Positions 33,773 through 40,598 of a DNA stretch of 47,656 bases are shown in pieces. How positions within the stretch are numbered: position 1 is the stretch's first letter; every line of letters starts with the position of its first letter. This DNA comes from Prevotella sp. UBA4217. Its GTDB lineage: Bacteria > Bacteroidota > Bacteroidia > Bacteroidales > Bacteroidaceae. The translations under genes were made by a program, and so were the position numbers. The stretch lies in assembly GCA_002379425.1 (NCBI GenBank), contig DFTH01000016.1, positions 1 through 47,656 on the forward strand, in the 5' to 3' direction. The notes beneath the pieces were generated by a model. It was not told the origin of the DNA. It made no database searches and worked only from the letters and a program-made list of their open reading frames with translations.

Positions 33773-33828
33773 CAGCGTCAAAAGACAATAACAGGATAAC
33801 AATTAAAGTTAGAGAAAGGAAAAAGATT

Positions 33829-33921
33829 ATGACAGCATTATTTTTTGTAACATTCGTCGTTGCAGTATGTGTTGCTGAGGCCGTGAAGGTGAACAACGAT
33901 ATGAACTTAGGAGTTAAGTAA
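33829..33921 (+). CDS. Small membrane peptide (30 residues)
   Basis: A 31-codon frame, ATG to TAA: MTALFFVTFVVAVCVAEAV then KVNNDMNLGVK. The first 18 residues form one hydrophobic helix, the rest is polar, as in single-pass small membrane proteins. It has its own promoter (33742-33772), a 56-nt leader with AGAGAAAGGAAAAAG before the ATG, and a strong terminator 30 nt after the stop, so promoter, frame and terminator form a complete small gene of about 210 nt. A partner transcript with a similar leader but no frame lies at 35401-35659. No family is recognised. It could alternatively be a small RNA that happens to contain a frame. Confidence 0.6.
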   Translation: MTALFFVTFVVAVCVAEAVKVNNDMNLGVK

Positions 33922-33950
33922 GGATTTTAGAACTTAGAAAGCATAGACGA

Positions 33951-33985
33951 GGGCGGTCTGGATGTGAATCCGGACCGTCCTTTTT
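33951..33985 (+). terminator. Terminator of the small peptide gene
   Basis: Arms GGGCGGTCTGGAT (33951-33963) and ATCCGGACCGTCC (33968-33980), pairing throughout with two wobble positions, then TTTTT. Confidence 0.8.
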
Positions 33986-34019
33986 GGTTCTTTTCTTTTT
34001 CTGTTTGACTAAAAAGTTG

Positions 34020-34027
34020 TATCTTTG
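34020..34027 (+). promoter_or_regulatory. -7 box (TATCTTTG) for rsmA
   Basis: TATCTTTG, only 5 nt before the ATG at 34033. Confidence 0.6.
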
Positions 34028-34032
34028 CACCC

Positions 34033-34833
34033 ATGAAGCAAGTACGTCCTAAGAAAAACCTTGGTCAGCACTTCCTCACTGACCTGAATATCGCCAAGGC
34101 GATTGCCGACACCGTTGACGCCTGTCCTGACCTCCCCGTGCTGGAGGTGGGTCCGGGCATGGGTGTCATGACCCAGTACCTCGTTGAGAAGCCCCGTCCC
34201 TTCAAGGTCGTGGAGATCGACCGCGAGTCGGTGGCCTACCTGCAGGAGCATTTCCCCCGCTTGCAGGACAATATAATAGGTGGCGACTTCCTGAGGATGG
34301 ATCTTCGTGAGGTCTTCGACGGTCAGCAGTTCGTGCTGACAGGCAACTACCCCTACGATATCTCCTCGCAGATATTCTTCAAGATGCTCGACAACAAGGA
34401 CCTGATTCCCTGCTGTACGGGCATGATCCAGCATGAGGTGGCCCTGCGCATGGCCTCGAAGCCAGGCAACAAGCAGTATGGCATTCTCTCCGTATTGATC
34501 CAGGCGTGGTACAACGTGGAATACCTCTTCACCGTGGAGCCCTCCGTGTTCAATCCGCCTCCCAAGGTGCAGAGCGCCGTCATCAGGATGACGCGTAATG
34601 AGGTGACAGACTTAGGATGCGATGAGGCGCTGTTCAAGTGCGTGGTGAAGACCGTCTTCAACCAGCGTCGGAAGATGCTTCGCGTCTCCCTGCGCCAGAT
34701 ACTGCCACCTGATTCTTCGTTCTTCACGCTCCATTCTTCACTGCTCACGCGTCGTCCAGAACAACTCTCCATCCCTGAGTTCGTCGAACTGACTAATCTT
34801 GTGGCAGAAGTGCAGACACCTCTGACGACGTGA
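34033..34833 (+). CDS. rsmA: 16S rRNA dimethyladenosine transferase RsmA/KsgA
   Basis: 266 residues. Dimethylates two adjacent adenines in helix 45 of 16S rRNA during 30S assembly. N-terminal KKNLGQHFL, SAM-binding EVGPGMG (38-44), acidic ribose ligand in KVVEIDRE, GGDFL, and the catalytic NYPY (105-108) are present, as is the C-terminal helical domain with FNQRRKMLRVSLRQIL. The stretch SSFFTLHSSLLTRRPEQLS near 235-253 contains residues encoded by a TTCTTC-like simple repeat, slightly longer than in relatives as I recall them. Nearly leaderless transcript. Confidence 0.95.
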   Translation: MKQVRPKKNLGQHFLTDLNIAKAIADTVDACPDLPVLEVGPGMGVMTQYLVEKPRPFKVVEIDRESVAYLQEHFPRLQDNIIGGDFLRMDLREVFDGQQFVLTGNYPYDISSQIFFKMLDNKDLIPCCTGMIQHEVALRMASKPGNKQYGILSVLIQAWYNVEYLFTVEPSVFNPPPKVQSAVIRMTRNEVTDLGCDEALFKCVVKTVFNQRRKMLRVSLRQILPPDSSFFTLHSSLLTRRPEQLSIPEFVELTNLVAEVQTPLTT

Positions 34834-34999
34834 CATTTTCCTTTCAGTCTGTTGCTAACTGCTTGGTTTTCAGCGTTTCCGGCTGAAAGGGGATTCTATA
34901 AGACAAAAGTCAGACGGTCAGCCACCATTCACGCGTATCTAAAAGTTTGTGCTGATATGTTATTTTTGTTTTTTCCCAAGGCCTGGGACCATAATGAGG
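34834..34999. other. Intergenic region downstream of rsmA, weak hairpin
   Basis: No gene. CCTTTCAG (34840-34847) and CTGAAAGG (34883-34890) form an 8-bp inverted repeat with a long loop just after rsmA, possibly its terminator. The same CGGCTGAAAGG end recurs at 35203-35213. Confidence 0.4.
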
Positions 35000-35125
35000 A
35001 GGCTCTTTTGCTTCCTAAAGAGGCTCTTTAGCCGCGAAAGTAGGCACTTCAGCCGTGAAAGTAGGCACTTATTTTCTGAAAGAAGGCACTATTTAGTCGA
35101 AAATCGCAGTTTATTCATCAAAAGT
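35000..35125 (+). repeat. Second 21-bp phased direct-repeat array
   Basis: Units beginning AGGC start at 35000, 35021, 35042, 35063 and 35084, exactly 21 bp apart, with a decayed sixth at about 35105. Consensus about AGGC(A/T)CTT, six or seven variable bases, GAAAGT. Same unit length and ends as the array at 606-710. No promoter box lies directly downstream; the nearest is at 35393. Confidence 0.75.
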
Positions 35126-35164
35126 TGCCCCTACTTTCAGTGCTAAATACATGGGAAAAACACA

Positions 35165-35211
35165 TTTCAGCCGAAAGCGTTGATAATCAAGTAGTTATCT
35201 GCCGGCTGAAA
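35165..35211. other. Inverted repeat enclosing a TTGATAATCAA motif
   Basis: TTTCAGCCG (35165-35173) and CGGCTGAAA (35203-35211) are perfect 9-bp inverted repeats. Between them is TTGATAATCAA-N3-GTTA (35180-35197), which recurs at 46368-46385. Function unknown. Confidence 0.5.
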
Positions 35212-35280
35212 GGTAAATGAGATTTGATAAGTCTTTTATATACACCATTTCGGGATCAAATGTGCATAGAAAAGGCTGTT

Positions 35281-35313
35281 TTCGTACACAATTTGTATGT
35301 GTTCGCACACAAT
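35281..35313 (+). promoter_or_regulatory. 12-bp direct repeats 21 bp apart
   Basis: TTCGTACACAAT (35281-35292) and TTCGCACACAAT (35302-35313) differ by one base and are spaced 21 bp, about 80 bp upstream of the promoter at 35393. Candidate binding site for an AraC- or LytTR-type protein. Confidence 0.5.
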
Positions 35314-35392
35314 ACGGTTGACATATATCAAAAGAAAGGTGTTTTTTGTGCAAAAACGGGGTATAATCCATGGTAGGTAGCGAAAATCGTCG

Positions 35393-35400
35393 TACCTTTG
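35393..35400 (+). promoter_or_regulatory. -7 box (TACCTTTG) of the candidate noncoding transcript
   Basis: TACCTTTG followed by CATCGTCAAAAAGAAATA, nearly the same text as after the 33765 box. Confidence 0.55.
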
Positions 35401-35659
35401 CATCGTCAAAAAGAAATACAGAGGTATTAGTAAAGGAAAAGATTGAATTTAGGTTTTAGTTAGAGTTAATAGTTAGTTAGGTTTTTAGGTTTTATTTAGT
35501 TAGATTGGCAATAGGTTTTCTAAGGTGTTAGAAAAAGATTTGCAAGTAAGGATAACAGACGCAGTGGTGACACTCCGTTATTTCAGAAAAAGGTTTTTAG
35601 TTATTCATAGATTGTTGGTGCCGCCCTTGAGTCGTTGATGACCCTTGAGCGGCTTTTTT
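35401..35659 (+). ncRNA. Candidate noncoding or leader-type transcript (about 250 nt)
   Basis: A promoter box (35393-35400) and a terminator (35620-35659) bracket a T/A/G-rich stretch full of TTAGTTAG and GGTTTTAG repeats, with no ATG frame. The leader (GTCAAAAAGAAATA and AGTAAAGGAAAAGATT) resembles that of the 30-residue peptide gene, but where that gene has its ATG this one reads TTGAATTTAGG and stops after seven codons. A GTG frame of 37 codons from about 35528 (VLEKDLQVRITDAVVTL) is possible but lacks support. Either a small RNA or a decayed copy of the peptide gene. Confidence 0.4.
35620..35659 (+). terminator. Terminator of the candidate transcript
   Basis: GCCGC (35620-35624) pairs with GCGGC (35649-35653) around an inner GTC/GAC stem, followed by seven T. 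CCCTTGAG occurs on both sides. Confidence 0.65.
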
Positions 35660-35663
35660 ATGC

Positions 35664-36425
35664 CTATTTCCTCCGTGGAGCCGTGCGCCTCTTGGTCACT
35701 GAGCCTTTTTTGGCGGCTTTGGGCTTCTCCAGTTGGGGCAGGTCCTTCGTGACGGTAGCCTTCAGAATACGGATATCCTCCAGCGGACGGTCGTTCTTGT
35801 CGGTCTGCACACCCTGTATCTTCTCTACGATATCCATGCCCTCTATGACCTCGCCGAAGACGGTGTATTGTCCGTCGAGATGAGGCGTGCCACCAACAGT
35901 CTTATATACTTCGATCATCTCAGGTGTCAGTTTCACCGTTCCCTGTGTGGCGGAGTCGAGCCGTTCCTGTACCTTGGCGATCAGACGGTCGTCCTGGTAG
36001 ATCTTTCCCCAGACGATATAGAACTGGCAGGCTGACGAGCGGCGCTCAGGATTGACCTTGTCGCCTTCGCGTGCCATGGCCACCACACCACGGCGGTGGA
36101 AGATCTGCGGCAGACGGAACTCGGCCTCTGTGGTATAGTCGAAGTCGCCCGTGCCCAATAGTTGTCCGGGCTTGGCATGCTTGCTGTTCGTATCGCCGCT
36201 CTGGATCATAAAGTCCTTGATGACACGGTGGATCAGCAGGGAGTCGTAGATCCCCATCTTCGTGATCTTCAGGAAGTTATCGCGCGTCAGCGGCGTCTCG
36301 TCATACAGTCCGATACGGATATTGCCGGCCGTCGTCTCGAAGAGCACCTCCGTGCTGATGGTCTGCGACCAAGCCGTGAACAGTGAACACTGGACAGCAA
36401 ACATTACAAACAGAATCCTCCGCAT
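35664..36425 (-). CDS. Cyclophilin-type peptidyl-prolyl isomerase
   Basis: 253 residues from the ATG at 36425. Signal peptide about 1-21 (MRRILFVMFAVQCSLFTAWSQ), so periplasmic. The cyclophilin core starts TEVLFETTAGNIRIGLYDETPLTRDNF, has FHRVIKDFMIQ-like LIHRVIKDFMIQSGD with the catalytic Arg, VAMAREGDKVNPERRSSACQFYIV, and HLDGQYTVFGEVIEGMDIVEKI. It speeds folding at proline bonds. The basic C-terminus (KAAKKGSVTKRRTAPRRK) is unusual. Last gene of the minus-strand operon; CSLFT in the signal peptide is coded by a GTTCACT-like simple repeat. Confidence 0.92.
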   Translation of the reverse strand: MRRILFVMFAVQCSLFTAWSQTISTEVLFETTAGNIRIGLYDETPLTRDNFLKITKMGIYDSLLIHRVIKDFMIQSGDTNSKHAKPGQLLGTGDFDYTTEAEFRLPQIFHRRGVVAMAREGDKVNPERRSSACQFYIVWGKIYQDDRLIAKVQERLDSATQGTVKLTPEMIEVYKTVGGTPHLDGQYTVFGEVIEGMDIVEKIQGVQTDKNDRPLEDIRILKATVTKDLPQLEKPKAAKKGSVTKRRTAPRRK

Positions 36426-36436
36426 ACAAGTAATCA

Positions 36437-36475
36437 TAATTCTTAATTCTTAATTCTTAATTCTCAACTTCTCAC
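36437..36475 (-). repeat. AATTCTT-type simple repeat spanning a gene boundary
   Basis: Four near-identical 9-bp units (AATTCTTAA) plus a diverged copy. On the minus strand it encodes the last codons of the MATE gene (KLRIKN then stop) and continues to the isomerase start. Confidence 0.75.
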
Positions 36476-37853
36476 TCCATCCTCCCTTGAAGAGCCTGAC
36501 CAGGAAGATGCTGCCACGGAAGATCAGTTCGATGGCCATGGCCGTCCAGACGCCCTTCAGCCCGAATCGCGGGGCAAGACTGGCGGCCAGTGTCAGGCGG
36601 ACGAACCACATCGAGCACAGGCTCATGGCGGCAGGGATCATCGTGTCGCCTGCCCCGATGAACACACCGTTGCAGACGATGGCGGCAGCGAACATCGGTT
36701 CCGCCCAGGCCTCGATGCGCAGCACCTCCGTGCCTTGGACGATCACCTCCTCCACTGGCGACATGATCCCCATCAGTTCAGGGGCGAAGATCCACATCAG
36801 GATACCCATCATCGTCATCACGCCGATGCCCAGTCCGACGGACATGCGGGCGAAGGAGCGGGTCAGTGCTTTCTGACCAGCCCCGATGCCTTGTCCTACG
36901 AGGGTCGTGGCAGCCTCGGCGATGCCGTAGCCCGGCATATAGCAGAGGCTCTCGACGGTGATGGCCAGCGAGTGGGCTGCGATGGCGATGGTGCCCAGGG
37001 GGGCCACGATGAGCGTGCTCACGATCTGGGCCGATCCCATCAGCAGGTGCTGCAGTCCCATGGGTGCACCAATCTTGAAGGCCGTGCCCACCACGTCGCT
37101 CTTCGGACGATAGAGATAGGCCTGTTCCTTGTCCTTGCCCTTTCGCTTCTCTCCGAACAGGGAGAGCATGTCGGAACGATAGAGCAGGAAGTAGAGCATC
37201 AGACCGGCCGTGATCAGTTCTGCCACCCCTGTTCCCATGGCGGCACCCTTCACACCCATGTCGAGCATGTAGATGAAGATGTAGTTGAACACCACATCCA
37301 TCACGCACATGCCGATGTTCAGGATGCTGGGGATCTTCATGTTGCCAGAGCATTTCAGCATCGAACCAGCCAGACCTTCCATCTGGAAGAAGATGCCACA
37401 GAGGCCGATGATGGCGAAGTAGAGCGACGCGTCGTGGGCTATCTCCTCGCTGCCGCCCATCCAGTAGGGCAGATATGGGGATATGAGCAGGGCAGTCAGT
37501 GAGATGGCAAGTGCCCAGATGAGACTGCAGACGAGCGACTGGCGGAGCACCCTGCGGGCCGCCTCGAAGTCGTTGGCGCCGATGAAGTGGGCCACCTGTA
37601 CCGAGAATCCCATGTTGGCCGCAGAGGCCAGACCGCCCAACAGCCACCCCGTGGTCTCTACCAGTCCGATGGCCGCAGAGGCCTTGGCACCCAGATGGCC
37701 TACCATGGAGGCATCGATGAAGAACATCACCGTGGCCGATATCTGTGCCAGGATCGACGGGATACTCAGGCTCACGATGAGCCAGAGTTTCTCGCGCTGG
37801 TTCATCGTGCGGCCTTCGCGGATGTATGATAGCAGTGCCTCGCTGTTCTTCAT
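36450..37853 (-). CDS. MATE-family efflux transporter
   Basis: 467 residues, about 12 membrane helices in two pseudo-symmetric halves. Family features: LIVSLSIPSILAQISATVMFFIDASMVGHLG near the start, ASAAIGLVETTGWLLGGL, and in the second half AAHSLAITVESLCYMPGYGIAEAATTLVGQGIGAG. Exchanges Na+ or H+ for drugs or metabolites at the inner membrane. Ends in SEKLRIKN, coded by the AATTCTT repeat, so its tail was probably set by repeat insertion. Operon: 16 bp after the sulfoxide reductase gene, about 24 bp before the isomerase. Confidence 0.93.
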   Translation of the reverse strand: MKNSEALLSYIREGRTMNQREKLWLIVSLSIPSILAQISATVMFFIDASMVGHLGAKASAAIGLVETTGWLLGGLASAANMGFSVQVAHFIGANDFEAARRVLRQSLVCSLIWALAISLTALLISPYLPYWMGGSEEIAHDASLYFAIIGLCGIFFQMEGLAGSMLKCSGNMKIPSILNIGMCVMDVVFNYIFIYMLDMGVKGAAMGTGVAELITAGLMLYFLLYRSDMLSLFGEKRKGKDKEQAYLYRPKSDVVGTAFKIGAPMGLQHLLMGSAQIVSTLIVAPLGTIAIAAHSLAITVESLCYMPGYGIAEAATTLVGQGIGAGQKALTRSFARMSVGLGIGVMTMMGILMWIFAPELMGIMSPVEEVIVQGTEVLRIEAWAEPMFAAAIVCNGVFIGAGDTMIPAAMSLCSMWFVRLTLAASLAPRFGLKGVWTAMAIELIFRGSIFLVRLFKGGWSEKLRIKN

Positions 37854-37869
37854 TGGGCGTCGGATATCT

Positions 37870-38319
37870 CTATAGGATCAGGTCATGACAGATATTCTCC
37901 AGATACTGTCGGTCTATGTCGTCGAAGGTGGAGAGTTCCTTGCTGTCGATGTCGAGTACGGCCACGACGCTACCTATCCTGTTGAGCACGGGCACTACGA
38001 TCTCCGACCTTGACAGACTGCTACAGGCAATATGTCCAGGAAACTGTTCCACGTCGGGTACGACGATCGTCTGGCCTTGTTTCCATGCCGTACCACACAC
38101 CCCCCGGCCGTATGCGATGCGCGTGCAGGCCACGGGTCCCTGGAATGGTCCCAGTACCAGTTCGATGCCTACCACCCGATAGAAGCCTGTCCAGAAGAAG
38201 CCCATCGTCTCATGGATGGCTGCCACCACATTGGCCATGGTGGCGATGCTGTCAGTCTCACCTGCGGTCAGACTCTTGACCTGTTCCGTCAGTAATCGGT
38301 ATTTCTCTTCCTTATTCAT
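37870..38319 (-). CDS. msrC: Free methionine-(R)-sulfoxide reductase (GAF-type, fRMsr)
   Basis: 149 residues, one GAF domain. Reduces free methionine-R-sulfoxide. The three conserved cysteines are in place: Cys 65 (GPVACTRIAYGRG), Cys 75 (GVCGTAW) and Cys 99 (GHIACSSLSRSEIVVPV); the substrate Glu and Asp occur in SEIVVP and LDIDS. Small cytosolic repair enzyme. Placed 23 bp after the flavodoxin-like gene and 16 bp before the MATE gene, a cluster with an oxidative-stress flavour. Confidence 0.92.
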   Translation of the reverse strand: MNKEEKYRLLTEQVKSLTAGETDSIATMANVVAAIHETMGFFWTGFYRVVGIELVLGPFQGPVACTRIAYGRGVCGTAWKQGQTIVVPDVEQFPGHIACSSLSRSEIVVPVLNRIGSVVAVLDIDSKELSTFDDIDRQYLENICHDLIL

Positions 38320-38342
38320 ATCCTGTACCTTTGGCAGCCAAC

Positions 38343-38858
38343 CTATAGGTTCTTCACGATGGCCTGAATCTTCTGACTTGTCTCGTCTGTCTTCTGCTCG
38401 TCGATCTTGGCAGTGACGATGCCAGTGTCCTCAGCGTGCCAGTAGTTGCAGATGTCATGGTACTCTGCCGTCGCACCACTATAGACTCCGGGCGAATAGG
38501 ACGACATCAGTAGGGCCATCTTCTTCACCTTGGCAGGAGCGTTGACACAGTACATACGCTGGATGGGAGCCTGGATCTGCGCACAGAGCGTGAAGTAGTA
38601 GATAGGGGCGGCCAACACCAGCACCTCTGCCTCGGCCATCAACGGGTAGAGTTCCTGCATGTCGTCCTTCTGGATACAGGCACCGTTGCCCTTGTTGTGG
38701 CAATACTCACAGGCCAGACAGCCTGCAATCTTCTTGCGAGAAACGTTGACCAGCGTTACCTGGTGACCTGCTGCCTCAGCAGCCTTCTTGTACTCTGCCG
38801 CCATCCACGCCGTGCTTCCATTGGCGCGTGGAGAGGCCTGCAAAATCAGAATGTTCAT
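38343..38858 (-). CDS. Flavodoxin-family NAD(P)H-dependent FMN oxidoreductase
   Basis: 171 residues of the NADPH-dependent FMN reductase/flavodoxin-like fold: N-terminal phosphate loop ILQASPRANGSTAWMA, then VLAAPIYYFTLCAQIQAPIQR for FMN binding. Cys 47, 50, 53 and 61 (CLACEYC then C) form the cysteine-rich segment of iron-sulfur-flavoprotein-like members, and may bind a cluster or act in redox. First gene of the operon; promoter at 38893-38900. Confidence 0.9.
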   Translation of the reverse strand: MNILILQASPRANGSTAWMAAEYKKAAEAAGHQVTLVNVSRKKIAGCLACEYCHNKGNGACIQKDDMQELYPLMAEAEVLVLAAPIYYFTLCAQIQAPIQRMYCVNAPAKVKKMALLMSSYSPGVYSGATAEYHDICNYWHAEDTGIVTAKIDEQKTDETSQKIQAIVKNL

Positions 38859-38892
38859 AGTGTATTTAAATTAATTAGTCTTAAAACTAGTG

Positions 38893-38900
38893 CAAAGGTA
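38893..38900 (-). promoter_or_regulatory. -7 box (TACCTTTG) of the redox/MATE operon
   Basis: Minus-strand TACCTTTG 34 nt before the flavodoxin-like gene; divergent from the eptA-like promoter 22 bp away, so the two share control space. Confidence 0.6.
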
Positions 38901-38922
38901 CTCATTTTCTAATGATTTTCCG

Positions 38923-38930
38923 TATCTTTG
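38923..38930 (+). promoter_or_regulatory. -7 box (TATCTTTG) for the eptA-like gene
   Basis: TATCTTTG, 15 nt before the ATG at 38946. Confidence 0.6.
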
Positions 38931-38945
38931 CATGCATAATTAGGA

Positions 38946-40496
38946 ATGTTTATGAAAAAGTTCTTACGTCCGATATCTCTTTTCGCATTTTCGTGCATCG
39001 TCAGTCTGGGAACACTGGTATTATACAACATACCGTTCTTTGACTATGCAGCCAACAATAGCAATGAAGGCGTCAGTGGGAGAATGTTCCTGCTGGCATC
39101 GCTGGTGGTGATCATGCTGGCGCTCAACTTCATGATGACCTATCTCCTCATGTTCCTGACGAGGAGGGTAGGGCGCATCTTGCTTGCCATCCTTTCCGTC
39201 ATCAATGCGACGGCCGTCTATTTCATCTTCACCTACGGGGTAATTATTGATGCGACGACCATTGGCAACGTGTTTAATACCAGATACTCCGAAGCCTCTG
39301 GGTTCTTCAGTTGGTCACTGTGGCTTTCCATCATCGTCTTTGGCATCCTTCCTGCCTTGTATTGCCTGCTACAGCCTGTGGTCTTCGGCAAGGCAAGAAG
39401 ACTTGGCATCTGCTGTGGCGGTTCTCTGGCTATTGTCCTTGTCGTCGCAGTGCTGAACATCGGCCAGACACTATGGGTCAGTCAGCATGACACGGAGTTG
39501 GGCGGACTGCTGCAGCCATGGTCTTATCTGGTGAATACTGGTAGGGTGATCAGTTTCAGCCACGACGAACAGACGGAGGAGATACGGCTTCCCGATGGTC
39601 AGATTGCGGATGATGAAAAGGCCGTCGTGATACTTGTCATCGGTGAGTCGGCAAGGAAAGCCAACTTCCAACTCTACGGCTATAGGCGCGACACCAATCC
39701 GCTGCTGTCCAGACAAGACGGACTGAAGGTGTATCAGGCTACTTCGTGTGCTACTTATACCACTGCCGGCACAAAGGCCATACTTGAGCCCAAGAACACG
39801 GACGACCTGTATGAGTTGCTGCCCAACTATGCCTATAGGACGGGGGTGGATGTGTCGTGGCGTACATCCAACTGGGGAGAACCGCCCATACATATCGATG
39901 AGTATCTCACTGACACGGATCTCGCTACCCGATACCCCGAGGAGGACGATGACTATGATGGCATTCTCTTTGCGGGACTCCGCCAGCGGATAGAGTCCAG
40001 CAAGAAGAATAAGGTGCTGATCGTGCTGCATACCAGTACAAGTCACGGTCCTAACTATGCCAGCAAGTATCCCAAGGCGTTTGAAGTGTATAAGCCGGTA
40101 GCCAAGAACGTGGAAGAAGGTGAGAAGAATGTCGATATGCTGGTCAATGCGTACGACAATACCATACGCTATACCGACTTCCTCCTGGACAGTCTTATCA
40201 ATACCCTGCGCACTATGACAGAATGGCGCAGTGCCATGATCTTTATTTCCGATCATGGTGAGTCGCTGGGCGAGAACAAGATGTTCATGCACGGCCTTCC
40301 TATGAAACTTGCGCCTAAGGTACAGTACGAGATACCGTTCTTGGTATGGGTATCGGATGGGTTCAGGGACTATAAGCAGACATTGCCGGCCGTTCTCGAG
40401 CAGCATTACATATTCCATTCCGTGCTCAATCTGCTGTCCATACGTTCACCAGCCTACGACATGGACTATGACATATTCCAGAATCATCTCGAATAG
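38946..40496 (+). CDS. Lipid A phosphoethanolamine transferase (EptA-like)
   Basis: 516 residues (a second ATG at 38952 follows an AGGA at better spacing and may be the true start). Five membrane helices up to about residue 177, then an alkaline-phosphatase-fold domain: metal/active-site GESARKANFQLYGYRRDTNP (233-252), the nucleophilic Thr in SCATYTTAGT (Thr 270), HTSTSHGPNY and SDHGESLGE. The family moves phosphoethanolamine to lipid A and often gives polymyxin resistance; phosphate-carrying Bacteroidales lipid A makes this plausible. The two Cys pairs typical of proteobacterial EptA are largely missing. Confidence 0.88.
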   Translation: MFMKKFLRPISLFAFSCIVSLGTLVLYNIPFFDYAANNSNEGVSGRMFLLASLVVIMLALNFMMTYLLMFLTRRVGRILLAILSVINATAVYFIFTYGVIIDATTIGNVFNTRYSEASGFFSWSLWLSIIVFGILPALYCLLQPVVFGKARRLGICCGGSLAIVLVVAVLNIGQTLWVSQHDTELGGLLQPWSYLVNTGRVISFSHDEQTEEIRLPDGQIADDEKAVVILVIGESARKANFQLYGYRRDTNPLLSRQDGLKVYQATSCATYTTAGTKAILEPKNTDDLYELLPNYAYRTGVDVSWRTSNWGEPPIHIDEYLTDTDLATRYPEEDDDYDGILFAGLRQRIESSKKNKVLIVLHTSTSHGPNYASKYPKAFEVYKPVAKNVEEGEKNVDMLVNAYDNTIRYTDFLLDSLINTLRTMTEWRSAMIFISDHGESLGENKMFMHGLPMKLAPKVQYEIPFLVWVSDGFRDYKQTLPAVLEQHYIFHSVLNLLSIRSPAYDMDYDIFQNHLE

Positions 40497-40537
40497 GTCT
40501 TTTTATCTTAATTTGTAAGAATCCGCATAAATGGGGA

Positions 40538-40568
40538 TTGCACAGGCTGACGGATTGCAGTACCTTTG
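40538..40568 (+). promoter_or_regulatory. TonB-receptor promoter (TTG-N20-TACCTTTG)
   Basis: TTG 40538-40540 and TACCTTTG 40561-40568, leader 30 nt to the first ATG. Confidence 0.65.
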
Positions 40569-40598
40569 CAGCCTGAAAAGGATAAAAAGATAATTAAG

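Noticed and set aside
35000..35125. CRISPR array
   Set aside because: The period is a constant 21 bp with diverged units and no spacer-sized unique segments or cas genes; same for 606-710 and 43506-43606.
34949..35146. 65-codon plus-strand frame over the 21-bp array
   Set aside because: Its translation (RESRHFSRESRHLF) merely reflects the repeat, as the period is a multiple of three; no start signal.
38326..38333. TACCTTTG on the plus strand between the sulfoxide reductase and flavodoxin-like genes
   Set aside because: It would transcribe antisense to the flavodoxin-like gene, and no -33 element is present.
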